A stretch of DNA of 64,000 nt from Pohlia nutans (lineage: Eukaryota; Streptophyta; Bryopsida; Bryales; Mniaceae): NCBI GenBank assembly GCA_022496805.1, contig CM040103.1:9132001-9196000 (forward strand), given 5' to 3'. Under the pieces are notes generated by a model. The model did no database searches, had not been told where the DNA came from, and saw only the letters and a list, made by a program, of their open reading frames with translations. Of this stretch, positions 46,283 to 58,943 are shown one piece after another. Numbering within the stretch: position 1 is the stretch's first letter; each line of letters starts with the position of its first letter. The position numbers were made by a program, and so were the translations under genes.

Positions 46283-46547
46283 TTCAAAACACAACATTTC
46301 AAGATTCACCAATCACATGTGCAAGCAACATCTAATCTTTCAAATAGATAACAAAATGTGACACTAAAAATGCGATTTAAAAAGAATTTAGAGTGTAAAG
46401 ATCTCAAAAGCAAGGAAAAGTGATTTCATACCTGAATTAAATAAATCAATGTTATGGTACAAAGGAAATGTGCTTTGTAGGTTGTTTGTATCCACCTCAT
46501 TGGACCTCGTGACGGATTACTAAATAGATGATAAATCTTGTTTACTC

Positions 46548-46705
46548 AAACCTCTTTGATCTGATCACTTCGGGTCCCAATTTTTTCACTATGACATAGT
46601 TTGAATGTGTGACAAGTGCGCTACACTCAATGATAGTGTCACAAGTGTGTAGGATATTTTAGAATGTCATTGCAAAAATGATCACTATAAAGAGATTTGA
46701 GTGTT
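46548..46705. repeat. Inverted-repeat element related to 7822-7892
   Basis: ACTCAAACCTCTTTGATC and TATAAAGAGATTTGAGTGT are inverted ends, with GGGTCCCA inside as in the shorter copy. It is non-coding. Confidence 0.5.
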
Positions 46706-46930
46706 GAAGGGCACTCCATGATATCAATTAAACTTACTTTCGTCTTTATTTGATGGAATGTCACTTATCTTTGGAGATAAGTTTCTTTAAACTGTTGATA
46801 ATAATAAGTGAAGACTAAACCAAGGATGAATAGAATCATAGAAGTGTCTAATAAAGAGCTTGTAAAATCAACACCTAAGCGGACAAGTTCATACAAAAAG
46901 TTGGATAGGGAAATAACAAACAAGGCCAAA

Positions 46931-48800
46931 AAATGAGAATTAAGGGTTATTGCTTCGAGGGTCCTATGATTTTGAATGATAAATGGGACAGGGTCTTCTA
47001 TCCTTTGTTACATGTTTTTTTCAAATGTGTTGAAACACCTAATCCCTCATTGCCTTATACACTAGCCCTCCTTGAGCTACCTCACAAGAAAATTGTTCTA
47101 ATTGAGCTATGTTAATATAATACTAACGGAAATAAAAGACTTTTCCATAGTGAATGGCTAAAGGTAAAATATTATATCTTTGTTAAAGTCTTGATGAGTT
47201 AAGAAAACTAACAACTTTATTGAAGAAAGTCGTCATATTTTCATTGATTAATAAAATTGTGACCTATACTCTCAAAGTCTTAATTAGTTGAACAAGCTAC
47301 GGACACTATTGTATAAAAACACCTTATTTGTATCAATTAGTAATGTTATGATAAAAATTTGTTAGAGTCCTAATTAACTATTTAAACAAGATACATGCAC
47401 TTTTGAGCAAAGACATCAGGACTATTATATAATTTTTATGACACAAATTCATCTCCCATTACTATTACGCACTCTAGCAATTCCTGCAAGCACTCAAGAC
47501 ATTGTATTAGAGAATTTTGAAAAATGCAAAGACAATTGCTAAATATTTAATCAAGTGGCAATCTTTTTATTAACAATAAAAACTAAGTCACATGCTCAAG
47601 GTAAAAAGGTCCTTGATTGTATGATCATGATAGAAATTTTTTTGAAACATGAAAAAATTAAAGCTTAAAATAAACAAATAAACTAGGAATGGTACTACTT
47701 TGGGTCAACGCTTTGAGAAGCTTAATGCATGTTCAAAACTTTTTAAAGTTGAATAGATTGCAGCTATAAATTTTTATTCATTATTTTTATTTTATTTTTA
47801 AAATCAAATCACGTATTTTTAAAACTCATTTCACTTCAAGAAGTCAATTACAGAGAGGAAAATGTCAAAAAAAACAAAAAATGAATAAGTTGTGTTTAGA
47901 ATTTACTTTAAAACACTTATTAGCATACAATGTTTACTTGGCCAAAAAATATATATTCAAGTTACTATTAACGTCATTTAAGTGTAGGAAAATTCATCAT
48001 TTCACAAGAAAATTGAAAAACAAATGAAAGATGAAAACATTAACTTAATTCACCTTGGATTATAAATTACTTACTTCAATCAATTTCCTCAATATGTTTC
48101 AACAACACGGGGTGTTGGGTGTAGAAAAGAAACAAAGGCAACATGACATGGCGATTAGATTCAAAGAGAAACGTTGCATGAGATAAGTCATTCCATGAAG
48201 CTCTTCTAGAACGCTACGAGCTTTCTTTCTTTTCATAATAGAGTTCAACAGTCACGACAAGACTATGAAATTTCAAAACAACAAGTCTTACTAACATAAC
48301 ATAAGTATTGTCATATCATTGCAAATTAAAAGTATATTCTCTATTGTATAATACACAATTAGTTCATAATCTTATTACCAAAGTAGTAGGAAAACCAAAA
48401 TTAGTGTACCTATTTGATAAATAACATTTACAAAGTTTTGAATCTCTTATTGGTCACTTCTCGATTGACTAAAGTGATAATTTATCAAAATATTTTGAAA
48501 GTGATATACTAAGGTACACAATTCAACAAAAAATAATAATAAGATCATTTCCTCTAAGTTATACTATTTTAGTGTTAAATTAAATCACCAATGACACTAA
48601 ACAACTAACACCAACAATTTTGTGAAATTTCTTGCAAAAATTTATAAAAACACATATTTTTTTCATGAAAACATGGTTCTCCTTGCTATTTTGTTTTATT
48701 TTAATTCATCACACGTGGATTTTTTTTTTAAAGGCCCATCACCATTCAAGAATTGTGATCCAAAGATCACCCTTTCTACTACACCAAATGGGTTCTTTAG
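46931..48800. other. AT-rich intergenic DNA, no gene supported
   Basis: Scattered short open stretches on both strands (for example about 48100-48230, minus) are not joined by convincing splice sites. No repeat family recognised. Confidence 0.35.
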
Positions 48801-48803
48801 TAT

Positions 48804-49071
48804 AGTTTAAAGTACCATAGTACCATAGCTATGTCGCCAAAAAATAATCCAAAAAATTAAAAAGTAAAAAGTTGAACCAAAAAACGAAAATAGAATAACT
48901 TATCTTAAACTATATTGCAAGCTATTTTGGACCATTTTGAGCCAATTTTAATCTTTTTTTGTTCAAAAATTAAAACGAAGGACTTACTTTTATAAGCAAC
49001 GAACTTTATTTTTCAAAAAACATTAAATATTTGTTCATAGGGTGGTGACCCAACTATGATACTACGATATT
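48804..49071. mobile_element. MITE, family G, copy G3 (decayed)
   Basis: AGTACCATAGTACCATAGC at the left and AACTATGATACTACGATAT at the right are inverted. The interior shares the AT-rich layout of G1 and G2. It lies just upstream of the STAY-GREEN family gene. Confidence 0.55.
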
Positions 49072-49518
49072 TATCACAAAAACATACATATAATGCTGGC
49101 ATTATAGCATTCATGGTGGCGGTGCTACACTGAATATACTAATTTTCATACCACACTAAATAACCATTCGGTGTAGTGACATGGACCAACGGAATCCAAC
49201 CTGGCCGAGAAGACCGACAGCTGGCACCCGCCTCGCCAGTCGCCAATACCAACGCCGAACGGAGATACGACGCCACCCACTTCTCGTCTTACCCGACGAA
49301 AGCCGAAATTCTCGTCGCCTCACTCCGTCGAACAGGCCGCGCTGCTGCTCTCTGCTCCACGGAATTCATTTCCTTCTTGACCATGCGGTGCTCTGCTTTG
49401 CGCCGGCGACCTCGATTCATCGCAACTGAGAGCGAGCGATGGAGTATTTTTCTCGCATCAGTATTCTTCTCTGCAGCAGCATTTGATTATGGCCGGAATG
49501 TGCTCGGAATGAGAGGCC

Positions 49519-52500
49519 ATGGCCATGTCATTGCCGCCGTGTGGAGTCAAAGTGACGATCGCTCCCCCGTGCGCTCGCTTGTGTCGAGAAGACGACTCCA
49601 CTGCGGTCGCTCGTTTTCGAGGATTTTCGTTAGAAGTGGTGGATTGCGCGAGGTTTGTGTGCAGCAGGAAGAAACGGTTCAAGAGGTGTGCAGTGGTAAG
49701 ATGATATTGAGATACTGCATTGGTGCATACGGGGTTTGGTTATGCGATTTTTGATCATTTTTGGACACTTGTGAATCTGAGATGAGCGGCTTGGTTGATT
49801 CTGCACTTATTGAAAAGAAATGAGTTTACAGGGAGTTTGACGTGTAGAAACTTGCTTGCGGTGGAGTCAATGGCATTCGTGTCATCAGCTATTTATGCAG
49901 AATTTGGACGTGAATCTGAGATATCGCCCTAGCTAGCGGCTTGGTCGATTCTGCACTTGTTGAAAAGAAATGAGTTTACAGGGAGTTTGACGTGTAGAAA
50001 CTTGCTTGCGGTGGAGTCATTGGCATTCGTGTCATCAGCTATTTATGCAGAATTTAAACGTACGTATGTATTAGGTGTGGTGCATTTAGCAATTTTCGTG
50101 AAGGACGGCTTGAGTGAGTGTAAGAGTGTTGTATCGGTTTCCCGCCTTCAACATTTGTGAATTTGAGATGTCGCTCGATCTTGCACAGAGTTTGAATAGT
50201 GAATTTCATTCACGTAATCATCTATTTATGCAGAATTGAGACCTACGTATGTATCAGGTGTAGTGCATTAAGCAATTGTCGTGAAGGACGGCTCGAGTGA
50301 GTATAAGAGTGCTTTGCGCCTTCAACATTTGTGAATCTGAGATGTCGACCGATTCTGCATACATGTTTCAGATGTTGAATAGAAATGAGTTTACCGGGAG
50401 CTTGAGTGTAGAAACTTTCTTGTGGTGGAGTCAATGGCATTCGCGTGATTAGCATAATTGAGACGTACGTATGCCTTAGGTATGGATTATTAAGCAATTG
50501 TCTCGCAGGACGGTTTGAGTGAGTATAAGTGTACTCTATGGTTTTGAGTGAGGTGTTGTTGATCCGATTTTGGTCAAGCGTCACCTCCATCAATTATTAT
50601 ATATCCTATTAGTCACAGTATCATCAGACATATTGACATTCAGTTCTTAAACGTTGCCTTGGATAATTTAGCTTCACAACTAGCCTCTACCTCTTGAATG
50701 CCGGTAGAATAAAGGCACCCGAAGAATAATCGCATGCTGATCAAGGTTCTTTTTCTTTACGAACTTGAGAGTTAGATGAGAAGGTTATTTACAAAGGTGC
50801 TTTGAAACAGTCTTGAACTCATCAATAGTTAAAGAAAATCGAGACAATTCTTCTAAATTATGGTTCTTTAGAGCGGATGCTTAAGGAATTTGAATGATCC
50901 CCTGTTGCTTAATGATATAGATATGAAGGACGGGTATTGAAGTTAAAGAATTGGTGCTATCAGCAGGTCGATCATCTGTTGCAAGGGTTTCGGTTGCATT
51001 GGCGCAGCTCATCTGTTCCTCTTCAACAGAAACTATGTACATTTAATTTAGGAAAATATTCAATTTAGGGGTTCATGATAATATATGCTGAACATGCTGC
51101 GAATTTTTACAGGTGCGCTGTTGCTTCGCAAGCGTTCTCAACATCTATCTGGAAGATGCACCACTAAAGGACGCATATTCTGTTTCTAATGTCAGATGCC
51201 CTAATCACATTTTGTGCCTGCCAACAAGTACATACGAGGTTTTGAGAAGTAATTGCTTTCTCTCTCTCCGGAAGTGTATTTGTACTTGCAAAGCAAGCTT
51301 GTTTGAAATGAGAATTTCATCACCTTCGTGTCTACCAAGTATAGTAGTCAGCGCATCGATTCTGGCAATGATTCAATGTCAAACCTTCAAAGCCGATGTT
51401 TTTTTTCGTAACGATTGAGGTTAATCCTTCCTTTTTGAAAGGACATGAATCAGTATCTAATATTTTTCTTGAAACCGTGTCTATCTCCGGAAGGTTGCCA
51501 GGTTATTCAACCCGGGGGATTTTGACGCATCAAAGCTGACAGTAAGGGTTGAAGACAACGCAAAGAATATTAAACTCAAATCCGTTCACGACCTTCTACC
51601 TCGCAAGTACACTCTTACACACAGCGATGTTACAGGGGAGCTGCTTCTTTCTATCGGTCCCTTGTTTAATCGACAACAAGTAAGTGCGATAACAAATCCA
51701 GATATTCCATTCATAACAGATCGACTTTGTAGTTGTGAAGATGCCATGAAATATGTTGTGGTTCACTGTATTGCAAGCCATGTTTTAAAAGCTATTTCTG
51801 GTATTGTTTTAGAGATCTAAAGCATTTGTTCACGGTACACCTCAAGCGACTAGGTGAAGTTGGTGCTAAGGGAATTCTGGTGTCGATGAATTTGCACAGT
51901 TAACAGATTGGTATACACGGCTGATGAGGGACGAAATAGTTGGAGAATGGAGAGGAAGTGAGCAAATTTCTCTCCATGTTCACTGTCATGTTAGTGGAGG
52001 TCATGTTCTTCTCGCACCAGCTGCTCTTCGAAATAGCATATTTGAGCGAGAAATGCCTCTGGTGAGTTCTCAATCCCAACTTCATCAGGAACCAATTCAG
52101 ATAACCATATTAATGAACAACGGTGTCAACGGTGGTTTGGTATTTCGATGTTTGAACCCTGGTCCTTGAAGAGATCTAGCTAGTAATGCCTGTACAAATG
52201 TCACTGGTCTCTGCTCAGCAGCTCTAACATCGGAACTTCTTTCACCAATTAAAATGCAGGTTTTGGAAGCAATTCGGCATGGAGATAAAGACCTTCTTGC
52301 CGAATACCCAGGTTGTAGTTTCGATCTTATGTGATGTTTCTTTGTGTTAATATGGTTGGTTTTGATTTTTATTATATTCCTGAGATCCTGCAGAGCGATT
52401 AAGCTGCTCTTATGTATTAGTGAAGGCGTTCTTGGGCTTATCTTAAGGCTGCAGGGTACAGTACGATTGACATTCAAGTCAATAGTTGTGTCATTTTATA

Positions 52501-52906
52501 ATGATGCATTTGTGTAAGATAACGCTTGTCGTATGACTTAGTGATGAAATTGTTTTGTCCGGTCATTTCCTTGGGTGTTGGACTGTGATTATGAGTCAAC
52601 CACATCCAGTGAGGCTGTTGGGCATGCTAGTACCTGCATCAATGATTGCCCTCAAGTATACTTACTCTTTTTAATTTCTGGTTGTGTGTAGAACTTCATG
52701 CAAGTACTGTGTGGGTGCACTTCCACTCATCAGACCCTGCGTATAATCGGGCAGACTGTTGGGGTCCATTATTCTATGCAGCTAGTCCTATAAGGCGAGT
52801 AACTGGCAAGTTGGTCCCTTCCTGTATTTCGGAACCTTTCACACCTCTCATACTGGTAAAAGTACAAAAGGATCCTGCGGAGCTCTGCTCAGTGATGTCT
52901 CCGTAG
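49519..52906 (+). CDS. SGR: STAY-GREEN family magnesium dechelatase
   Basis: SGR-family proteins remove magnesium from chlorophyll(ide), starting chlorophyll breakdown in the chloroplast. Five exons join in frame: 49519-49695, 51494-51679, 51900-52061, 52260-52311, 52692-52906, giving 263 residues. Exon 1 (MAMSLPPCGVKV..., Ser/Arg/Ala-rich, ending SRKKRFKRCAV) looks like a chloroplast transit peptide. Core motifs follow: ARLFNPGDFDASKLTV, PRKYTLTHSDVTGELLLSI, RDEIVGEWRGSEQISLHVHC, HVSGGH, IFEREMPLVLEAIRHGDKDL, TVWVHFHSSDPAYNRADCWG. All donors are GT (GTAAGA, GTAAGT, GTGAGT, GTTGTA). The C-terminus lacks the cysteine-rich motif of true SGR proteins, so it may belong to the SGR-like (SGRL) branch. 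Intron 1 (1.8 kb) contains tandem duplications. Confidence 0.93.
49787..50540 (+). repeat. Tandem duplications in intron 1 of the STAY-GREEN gene
   Basis: A 150-bp unit starting CGGCTTGGTTGATTCTGCAC and containing AAATGAGTTTACAGGGAGTT, TGGAGTCAATGGCATTCG and ATTTATGCAGAATT occurs at 49787 and 49937, nearly identical. Two shorter, diverged copies follow at about 50160-50330 and 50340-50540. Frames across them stay open by chance. Confidence 0.7.
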
Positions 52907-53924
52907 AACTGAAAGCTTAACCTGCTGAGCAGGGTTGTTGAAAGTGTCAGTGTAATTTAGTTGGTGCTTCGTATTCGATTCACTTTTCAAGCATTCGTTA
53001 AAGGCATTCTTTTCTGGATCCAGAAAAGTGTCTGGATTCAATGGTATGCTTTGGGCATGTAACAGTATGTCACATCAAGTGAAGAAAAAGGAGTGCAAAT
53101 TGGCGCTCTGCTCTTTGCAATGTTTGCTACTCCTGCTCACATTGTGAAACTATCTGCTCCGTTGGAGGTACTGTGGTGGCACAGTCAGGTACATCACTCT
53201 TGGATTATATTTTACTCCTAATGGGCCTAAATGGGTTGATGGATATTTTCAAACTTTTGTTATTCACAATTAAAAAATGTTCTTCAGTGTGATCTTTTTT
53301 AGGAAGTGGCTCAACAAGATCATTTTACTTTGCAATGGTTGAATCTAAAATTACCAAAATGTATGTCAAATTTTGACTTTGTTGACTTTCAGACCAAAAG
53401 TGACATTCAAAAAGTGAATTTGTACATAAATTTTTTAAGTAATTATTATATCCATTTCAACAAAGTTCGCTCAAAACTTATTAACAACTTTTGAATAGAT
53501 TTTAAAAATTAAGTTTCAAAATTTATATTAAAATATCGGTTATAGCAATGGTAGATTTAACTACACAAATATAGTTTAAAATTCAAAATCTTCAACTTTT
53601 GTTTGTATGTCAATCCCAAAATATTCTTTCATATTGTATTTTATGATGAATCATTGCAAACTTTCAAAAATGAAGAGACATTGAATGTCCTTTAGAGTTA
53701 ATGACATGCTTCAAGGAAGGAGTGTGCACATTCTAAGGATTTATACATTTTGAATCTATAAAGCTTATATGTTGAATTTTAAATTTATTTTATTACAGTT
53801 CAAATGGGATTTGAGCACAGACAATAAGTATTAAACATATGTTTGTTTTATTATTTCTATTTTTATTTCTCATCGCAATATAGATCCTTGTAATTCATAA
53901 GTGAATGACAATGTTCTTCGTATT
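52907..53924. other. 3' flank of STAY-GREEN gene, then AT-rich DNA
   Basis: The first few hundred bases probably include the 3' untranslated region; no polyadenylation site could be fixed. The rest is AT-rich without recognisable genes. Confidence 0.35.
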
Positions 53925-56238
53925 AGAGTTAACTGAAAAGAGTGTCTCAAAGTAGAAAGAAACCTTAAACTCACTTTAGATTTGTTTTAAGTTCAAAAAG
54001 ATTGCAAAATTAGTCTATGGTGAGTTGGAGGATAATTTAAAGCAAGGCCTTGCAACGCCAAGGTCGTGGAACTCATGACCTCTCCAATGACTTGAGGAGA
54101 ATTCCCACAAGTCCCTCCAAGTCAAGAGACCCGACCATAGGGACTATTCATGAAGTCAACAATGAATGTCAAAAAATATAATTATAGGAAGAAAACTCCA
54201 CTGTCTTGAACTTCGCTCATGGAGTAGTTCTATTTTCAGATAATCCTTTTGTTCAAAAGTTTTGAAAAAAGCGTGGACGCATTGGTGATTCATAAGATTT
54301 AAACTTTATAAGTTTGTAATATCAAAGATTTAAATATTTATTGTTATAATGAAGACTTCCCTAATTTATTGGTTGTGTCCTTTGGACAAAGACTATAGCA
54401 TCGACTTGTGCAGTCTTACATTGATTTTGATTTCTGGAATGGAGTTTCTAATTCCTATCTACAACTGCATTTACACTGCACACAAATTGAAAGTTATTGG
54501 AGTATGGGTATGAGGCATTGGGTTTGGATATCAAATAGCTTCTTGGCCATTGCATTGCTTTGTCAATATGTCAGTGCTTCTTTGCCATCTCAATCATTTC
54601 TTCATATCAATCATACCTTCATATCTATCATTTTGTTTCATTTCTACATATGATTGTCACCATTGTCACCATTGTCATCACGAGGCAATTTGAAGGCGCG
54701 TTTTAGATTTTGGGAGGATTCAATTTGACGACATGTTTTAGGTTTCAGGAGGATTTGAAACGAAGCGATTAGGAATGAGTTGGGGAGGGGGGTTTGCATT
54801 GCATTGAGAGCTAGGAATTTTCTAAGGAATTGATTGGAAATTCACTTACACTACCAAAGTTCATTTGTAGTTGTAATTCATGTTTAATATATGTTAACAA
54901 ATTGGTCCAATCTGTCATCTTCACTTTCACCAGATTAAAAGTCATTTTGGCTCAAGATTTTATACCTTTGGATAGCATAATTTAATTTGTATTCACATTC
55001 ATTGTTTGTCATTGTTTGTTTGCGACGTTATTTTAGAAGTTTAGAAATCAAGAGACTTTTCTTAAGAGTCTCTCCTCACTGCACACAAAAAGCTTAAGTC
55101 AGTCTGCCTTCATGTTCTATTTTCATTGGCTGTGTATTGATATCAAGTGTGCCAATCTTTTCTACAAATCTTTTGTATAGATTTGATTGTGACTACACAT
55201 TGATTTCAAATAATGACAAATTTTTTTTGTTTATGGGCTAAAAATCCGGTCATTAATATGTATGTGTTTCACATAGTTTTTGATAGTTGAATCGTGTTTT
55301 ACATAATTGAGTTATTTATGTGTTTACTTGCATTCACAACAAGTCGAAGAATTTGGAACTAGAGGATTTAAATTTTTTTGGTCATTTCAAAAGGGTTTCC
55401 TGGTTACACCGTCCAACAACAAAGATGGAGAGCTCCTACTATAGTAAATTGGTTGGGTTTATACTAGAAGATTGAATTCTTTACACATGTGCTTGCAACC
55501 GTTGATTAGTTAGATACATGCTAATGAAGGGTTAGAAGGATTAAGATGATAATGAAGATATGTTAGTTAAGTTGTAGGACACTTGTTTGGCTATTTAATT
55601 AAATTCATATTATACTATTTTTAAAATCGATGAAATTTGTCAAAAATTGTCATTCTATTTTCCCATATTTTTTTGTGTAAACTTCATTTTATCATTGCAT
55701 TGTTAGACCTAGACTTTCTACCCCCACTAAAGTTTTCAAGATTCTTTCTGATGGTGTTAAATACTCTTGGATGATTTTTTAAGTAGTTTTTCTTGTTTGA
55801 TTCTTACTAAATTTTGTCATACAATGTCAAATGTCCTCTCACACCATAGTCCCAAGAAAAAATTATTGTGTAAATGTTAAGATGGTTTGTTATCATAATA
55901 TAAATATAAGCATTAGCTATTTTGAACCAAAATTAACAAGATGTCAACTCTATTTTGTTTAAAATCCAAAGGAGATGCTAGTTCAAGTGGAATTAAGATA
56001 AAACAAAAATTCTAGGATATAGTAGATTAGGTGGAATTAAGTTATGTGAGATTTTGAAGATCTAGTGCATTAATCTAAAGACGAAGCTATTTTTAAAAAT
56101 TCTTGAAAGTTGGTTAGGTGGAATTAAGTTAGGTAAGATTTGAAGACATGTGTGCCAAAGAGACCGATTTTGAAAAGAATTCAAAGAAATTACTAGTAAG
56201 TGATAAAGAGAGGAGGCCTATTTTAAAATAATTCAAGG
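53925..56238. other. AT-rich intergenic DNA, no gene seen
   Basis: At 53925 the end TAGAGTTAACTGAAAAG matches the element nested in D4; its partner end was not found. The phrase GGTTGTGTCCT...AGACTAT.GCAT.GACTT at about 54370 recurs at 57385. No gene supported. Confidence 0.4.
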
Positions 56239-56239
56239 A

Positions 56240-57280
56240 GATTAGTTGACAATGGCAAGTAATGAAGATTAAGTGACAGTGACGAGTAATGAAGGTTAGG
56301 TGATAGTGGTGAATGATGGAGATTAGGTGACAATGACAAATAATGGAAATTAGGTGATAGAGGAAAACAATGGAGATTATGTTATAGTGGTGAATAATTA
56401 AGATTAGATTACAGTAGCAAATAATGGAGATTAGGTGATCTTGGCAAGTAATGGAGATTAAGTGACAATGGCAAATAATGAAGATTACGTTATAGTGGCA
56501 AATAGTGCAATTTAAAGTAGTATGCCCAATAACCGTTCAAATTTCAGATTTGGCTAGCTTATTGGAGGGCGGCCCAGGGAATCAATTTTGGTACATGTGC
56601 AAAGTATGTTGGAATTTAAACCAATTGGAATCATTAATTTTGGATACATCTTGAATTAGTTATGAATTTTGGAAGTAGAAGCCGAAGGGGTACCAAAAAC
56701 CATTCAGTCTAAAATGTACACGTTGAGTACATTAAAAATTGGAGGTGGGGGCTATAATGTACCTCGTGCTTAAATCAAGCTATTGAACGATTTTTGGTGC
56801 CTGACGGATTTCGAGCACTCTACCTTAAGTGACAGTGGTGAATAATGGAGATTAGGTGGTAGTAGCAATTAATGGAGTTTAGGTGATAGTGGCGAACAAT
56901 GGAAATTAGGTGATAGTGGCAAATAGTGGAGATTTGGTGACAATGGCGAGTAATGGAGATTAGGTGACAATGGCAAACAATGGAGATTAAGTGACAGTGG
57001 CAAACAATGGAAATTAGGTGAGAATAGCAAATAATGGAGATTAGGTGACAATGGCGAATAATGGAGATTAGGTGATAGTGGCGAGTAATGAAGATTAGGT
57101 GATAGTGGCGAGTAATGGAGATTAGGTGATAGTGACGAGTAATGGAGATTAGGTGACAATGGTGAGTAATGAAGATTAGGTGACAATGGCCAGTAATGAA
57201 GATTATGTAACAGTGGCAAGTGATAGAGAGATTAGGTGAAAATGACAGAGTAGTGAAGAGATTAGATGAGAATGGCGAGT
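56240..57280. repeat. 27-bp minisatellite in two blocks
   Basis: Units like GAGATTAGGTGATAGTGGCG-AGTAATG (27 bp) are repeated about 10 times in 56240-56511 and about 16 times in 56829-57280, with variants GACAATGGC / GATAGTGGC and GAGATT / GAAGATT. Because 27 is a multiple of three, the minus strand reads as a 9-residue repeat (LHYSPLSPN), but this is a consequence of the array. The blocks are separated by a 309-bp insertion. Confidence 0.85.
56516..56824. mobile_element. Insertion that splits the minisatellite
   Basis: The two array blocks join in register if the 309 bp and one TTAA (56512-56515 or 56825-56828) are removed. The ends are imperfectly inverted: AGTAGTATGCCC on the left and GAGCACTCTACC on the right. 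There is no coding sequence. Its ends differ from the CCC-ended families, so the superfamily is open. Confidence 0.6.
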
Positions 57281-58939
57281 GGAGAAATGTGCTACATCTT
57301 TCTAGAAGAATGCTTCAAAAAAATTCCTCTTCCACAACTTCTTTTTTTCACTTGTTTTTTCACTTAATGTTTAAGTTTTTTGTTGGTTGTGTCCTCTCAA
57401 CAGAGACTATGGCATTGACTTCAGTTTCTCCTACTCAACTTGAAAGTCAATTCTCCTATCTACAACCCTTTTCACACATTCATGAACTCATCAAAGAAGG
57501 TTTTTCATATGTTGACGTGGTCAATTTCATCATAGTGAGCATGTCCCCCGAAAACCCTTAATTAGTTACGCCACAGCGGAATAGCCGCATAGTCGTGTGC
57601 GAGGTCGCCATAGCGTAGGAGTTTGTGCTCGAGAACTTTGCCTTACAAGATGCAACTCATGACGCCCAGCGATGACAATTCCAAGTTCTTTGCGCATTTG
57701 AAATATGATTAGCTCGAGATCGTGGAGTGGACATGAATTTTATAAATTGGATAGGGCTATGGTAAGCGGCAGCAATAAAGGTGAGCGTCGATTATAATTC
57801 CTTTTTATTTTGTTCTTTTTTATGAGAGAAGGATCTGTTGGAGTTGAATTTGTCGATTGAAATTTTCAGCAAAAATTCTCGACATAAATTTTTAAAATGT
57901 TCCGTACTTTTTTCCTTACAAGGAACATAATGCAACAAAAAGAACTGTGTACTGGCTCAATCATGCTCACATAAATAGTAGCTTCGTGTATGTGGTCTTG
58001 AGAAATTGCCTATTTAAACTCGGTTCAATTTGTCACTAGAACATGAATTCTAGAATTCCGTGAAGGGTATCAAGTAACGCCTACTTGACACGTGGATACT
58101 TACACGACAATGGGTGGTCAATTTCTTAATCTTGGACTCCAACCTATAGAAGATTTTAACTATAGTTTGTGTACATTGTGGTGCAGAACTCAAAGCTAAA
58201 GTCATGCTTATGTACGTTGTGGGTTTTCCAATTTCGTAATTGCTGAAAAATAATTCACATCTTTGGCCAAGTTTTATAAATCTACGTAACAGTCATGTTC
58301 AAAATTTCGTTTTACAACTTGGTTGAAAATATCCAAAGGTATTGAAAGAGTTTTCAAGCTTTGGTTCATATGTCACCTAGAGTGCAGGTTATAATATAAG
58401 TATCCTTGTCTCTCTATGTGACTATTTGAGGTAGAGGAAACTATTTGCTTAGAATTGTGATTCTCAAAAGATTGTGCCTACAAACGCGGAGTCAGTGGCT
58501 ACTACCATTTGTCAAAGGTGCAAATCAAGAGGAGATAAACAATCCACACAATTGAAAATTGTTCTCATAGTTGTTTGATTGTATTTTGCTAAGCTTGATA
58601 TCACCTCATACTTAATGACGATAGCTTGTTATTTTGAATTTTCATTTAGATACAATTCAATTTGGAGAGTATTTCATTACTTAGTGGATCATATGAACGT
58701 CTTTTACGTCTTAATTGAGTTATGGTTCAAGATACTTTTCTCACCCAGTTTTCTCAAACTAACTCTTTTATGTTGAACATTTGCAAGTATATTTGTACAT
58801 TTGTACAATTTGTGGAAAAAAAATTATTTTGAAGATTCATAAATTGGGCATCTATCAAAGCCAATTTATCAGGCTCCATTATGATTCTAATTTTACAAAA
58901 AAAGATGATCTAATGAAAAGTTTGCAGCTCTTCAAAGTC
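57281..58939. other. Intergenic DNA, no gene supported
   Basis: The frame 57220-57561 starts in the minisatellite and runs into AT-rich sequence; no motif is visible. Nothing else recognised. Confidence 0.4.
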
Positions 58940-58943
58940 TTAA

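Larger units (their letters stand above)
45245..46930 (-). other. Possible exons of an unassigned minus-strand gene
   Basis: Three open stretches on the minus strand look protein-like: about 46927-46760 (FLYELVRLGVDFTSSLL, then a hydrophobic segment ILFILGLVFTYYY), 45851-45730 (VKDMIRQLLSYAELVLKNED, preceded by an acceptor-like ATAG) and about 45355-45245 (DNGDYGFINNFMDEVVDIVF). They are helical and show little stop noise. I could not join them in phase, do not recognise the protein, and a MITE lies between them. They may belong to a decayed gene. Confidence 0.25.

Noticed and set aside
51113..51418. Extra exon of the STAY-GREEN gene (acceptor-like TTTTTACAG at 51112)
   Set aside because: Exon 1 joins exon 51494 in phase without it and no donor in this ORF keeps the frame through the family sequence.
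56869..57219. Minus-strand ORF with a repeated LHYSPLSPN peptide
   Set aside because: It is a by-product of the 27-bp minisatellite (27 is divisible by three); no independent coding evidence.
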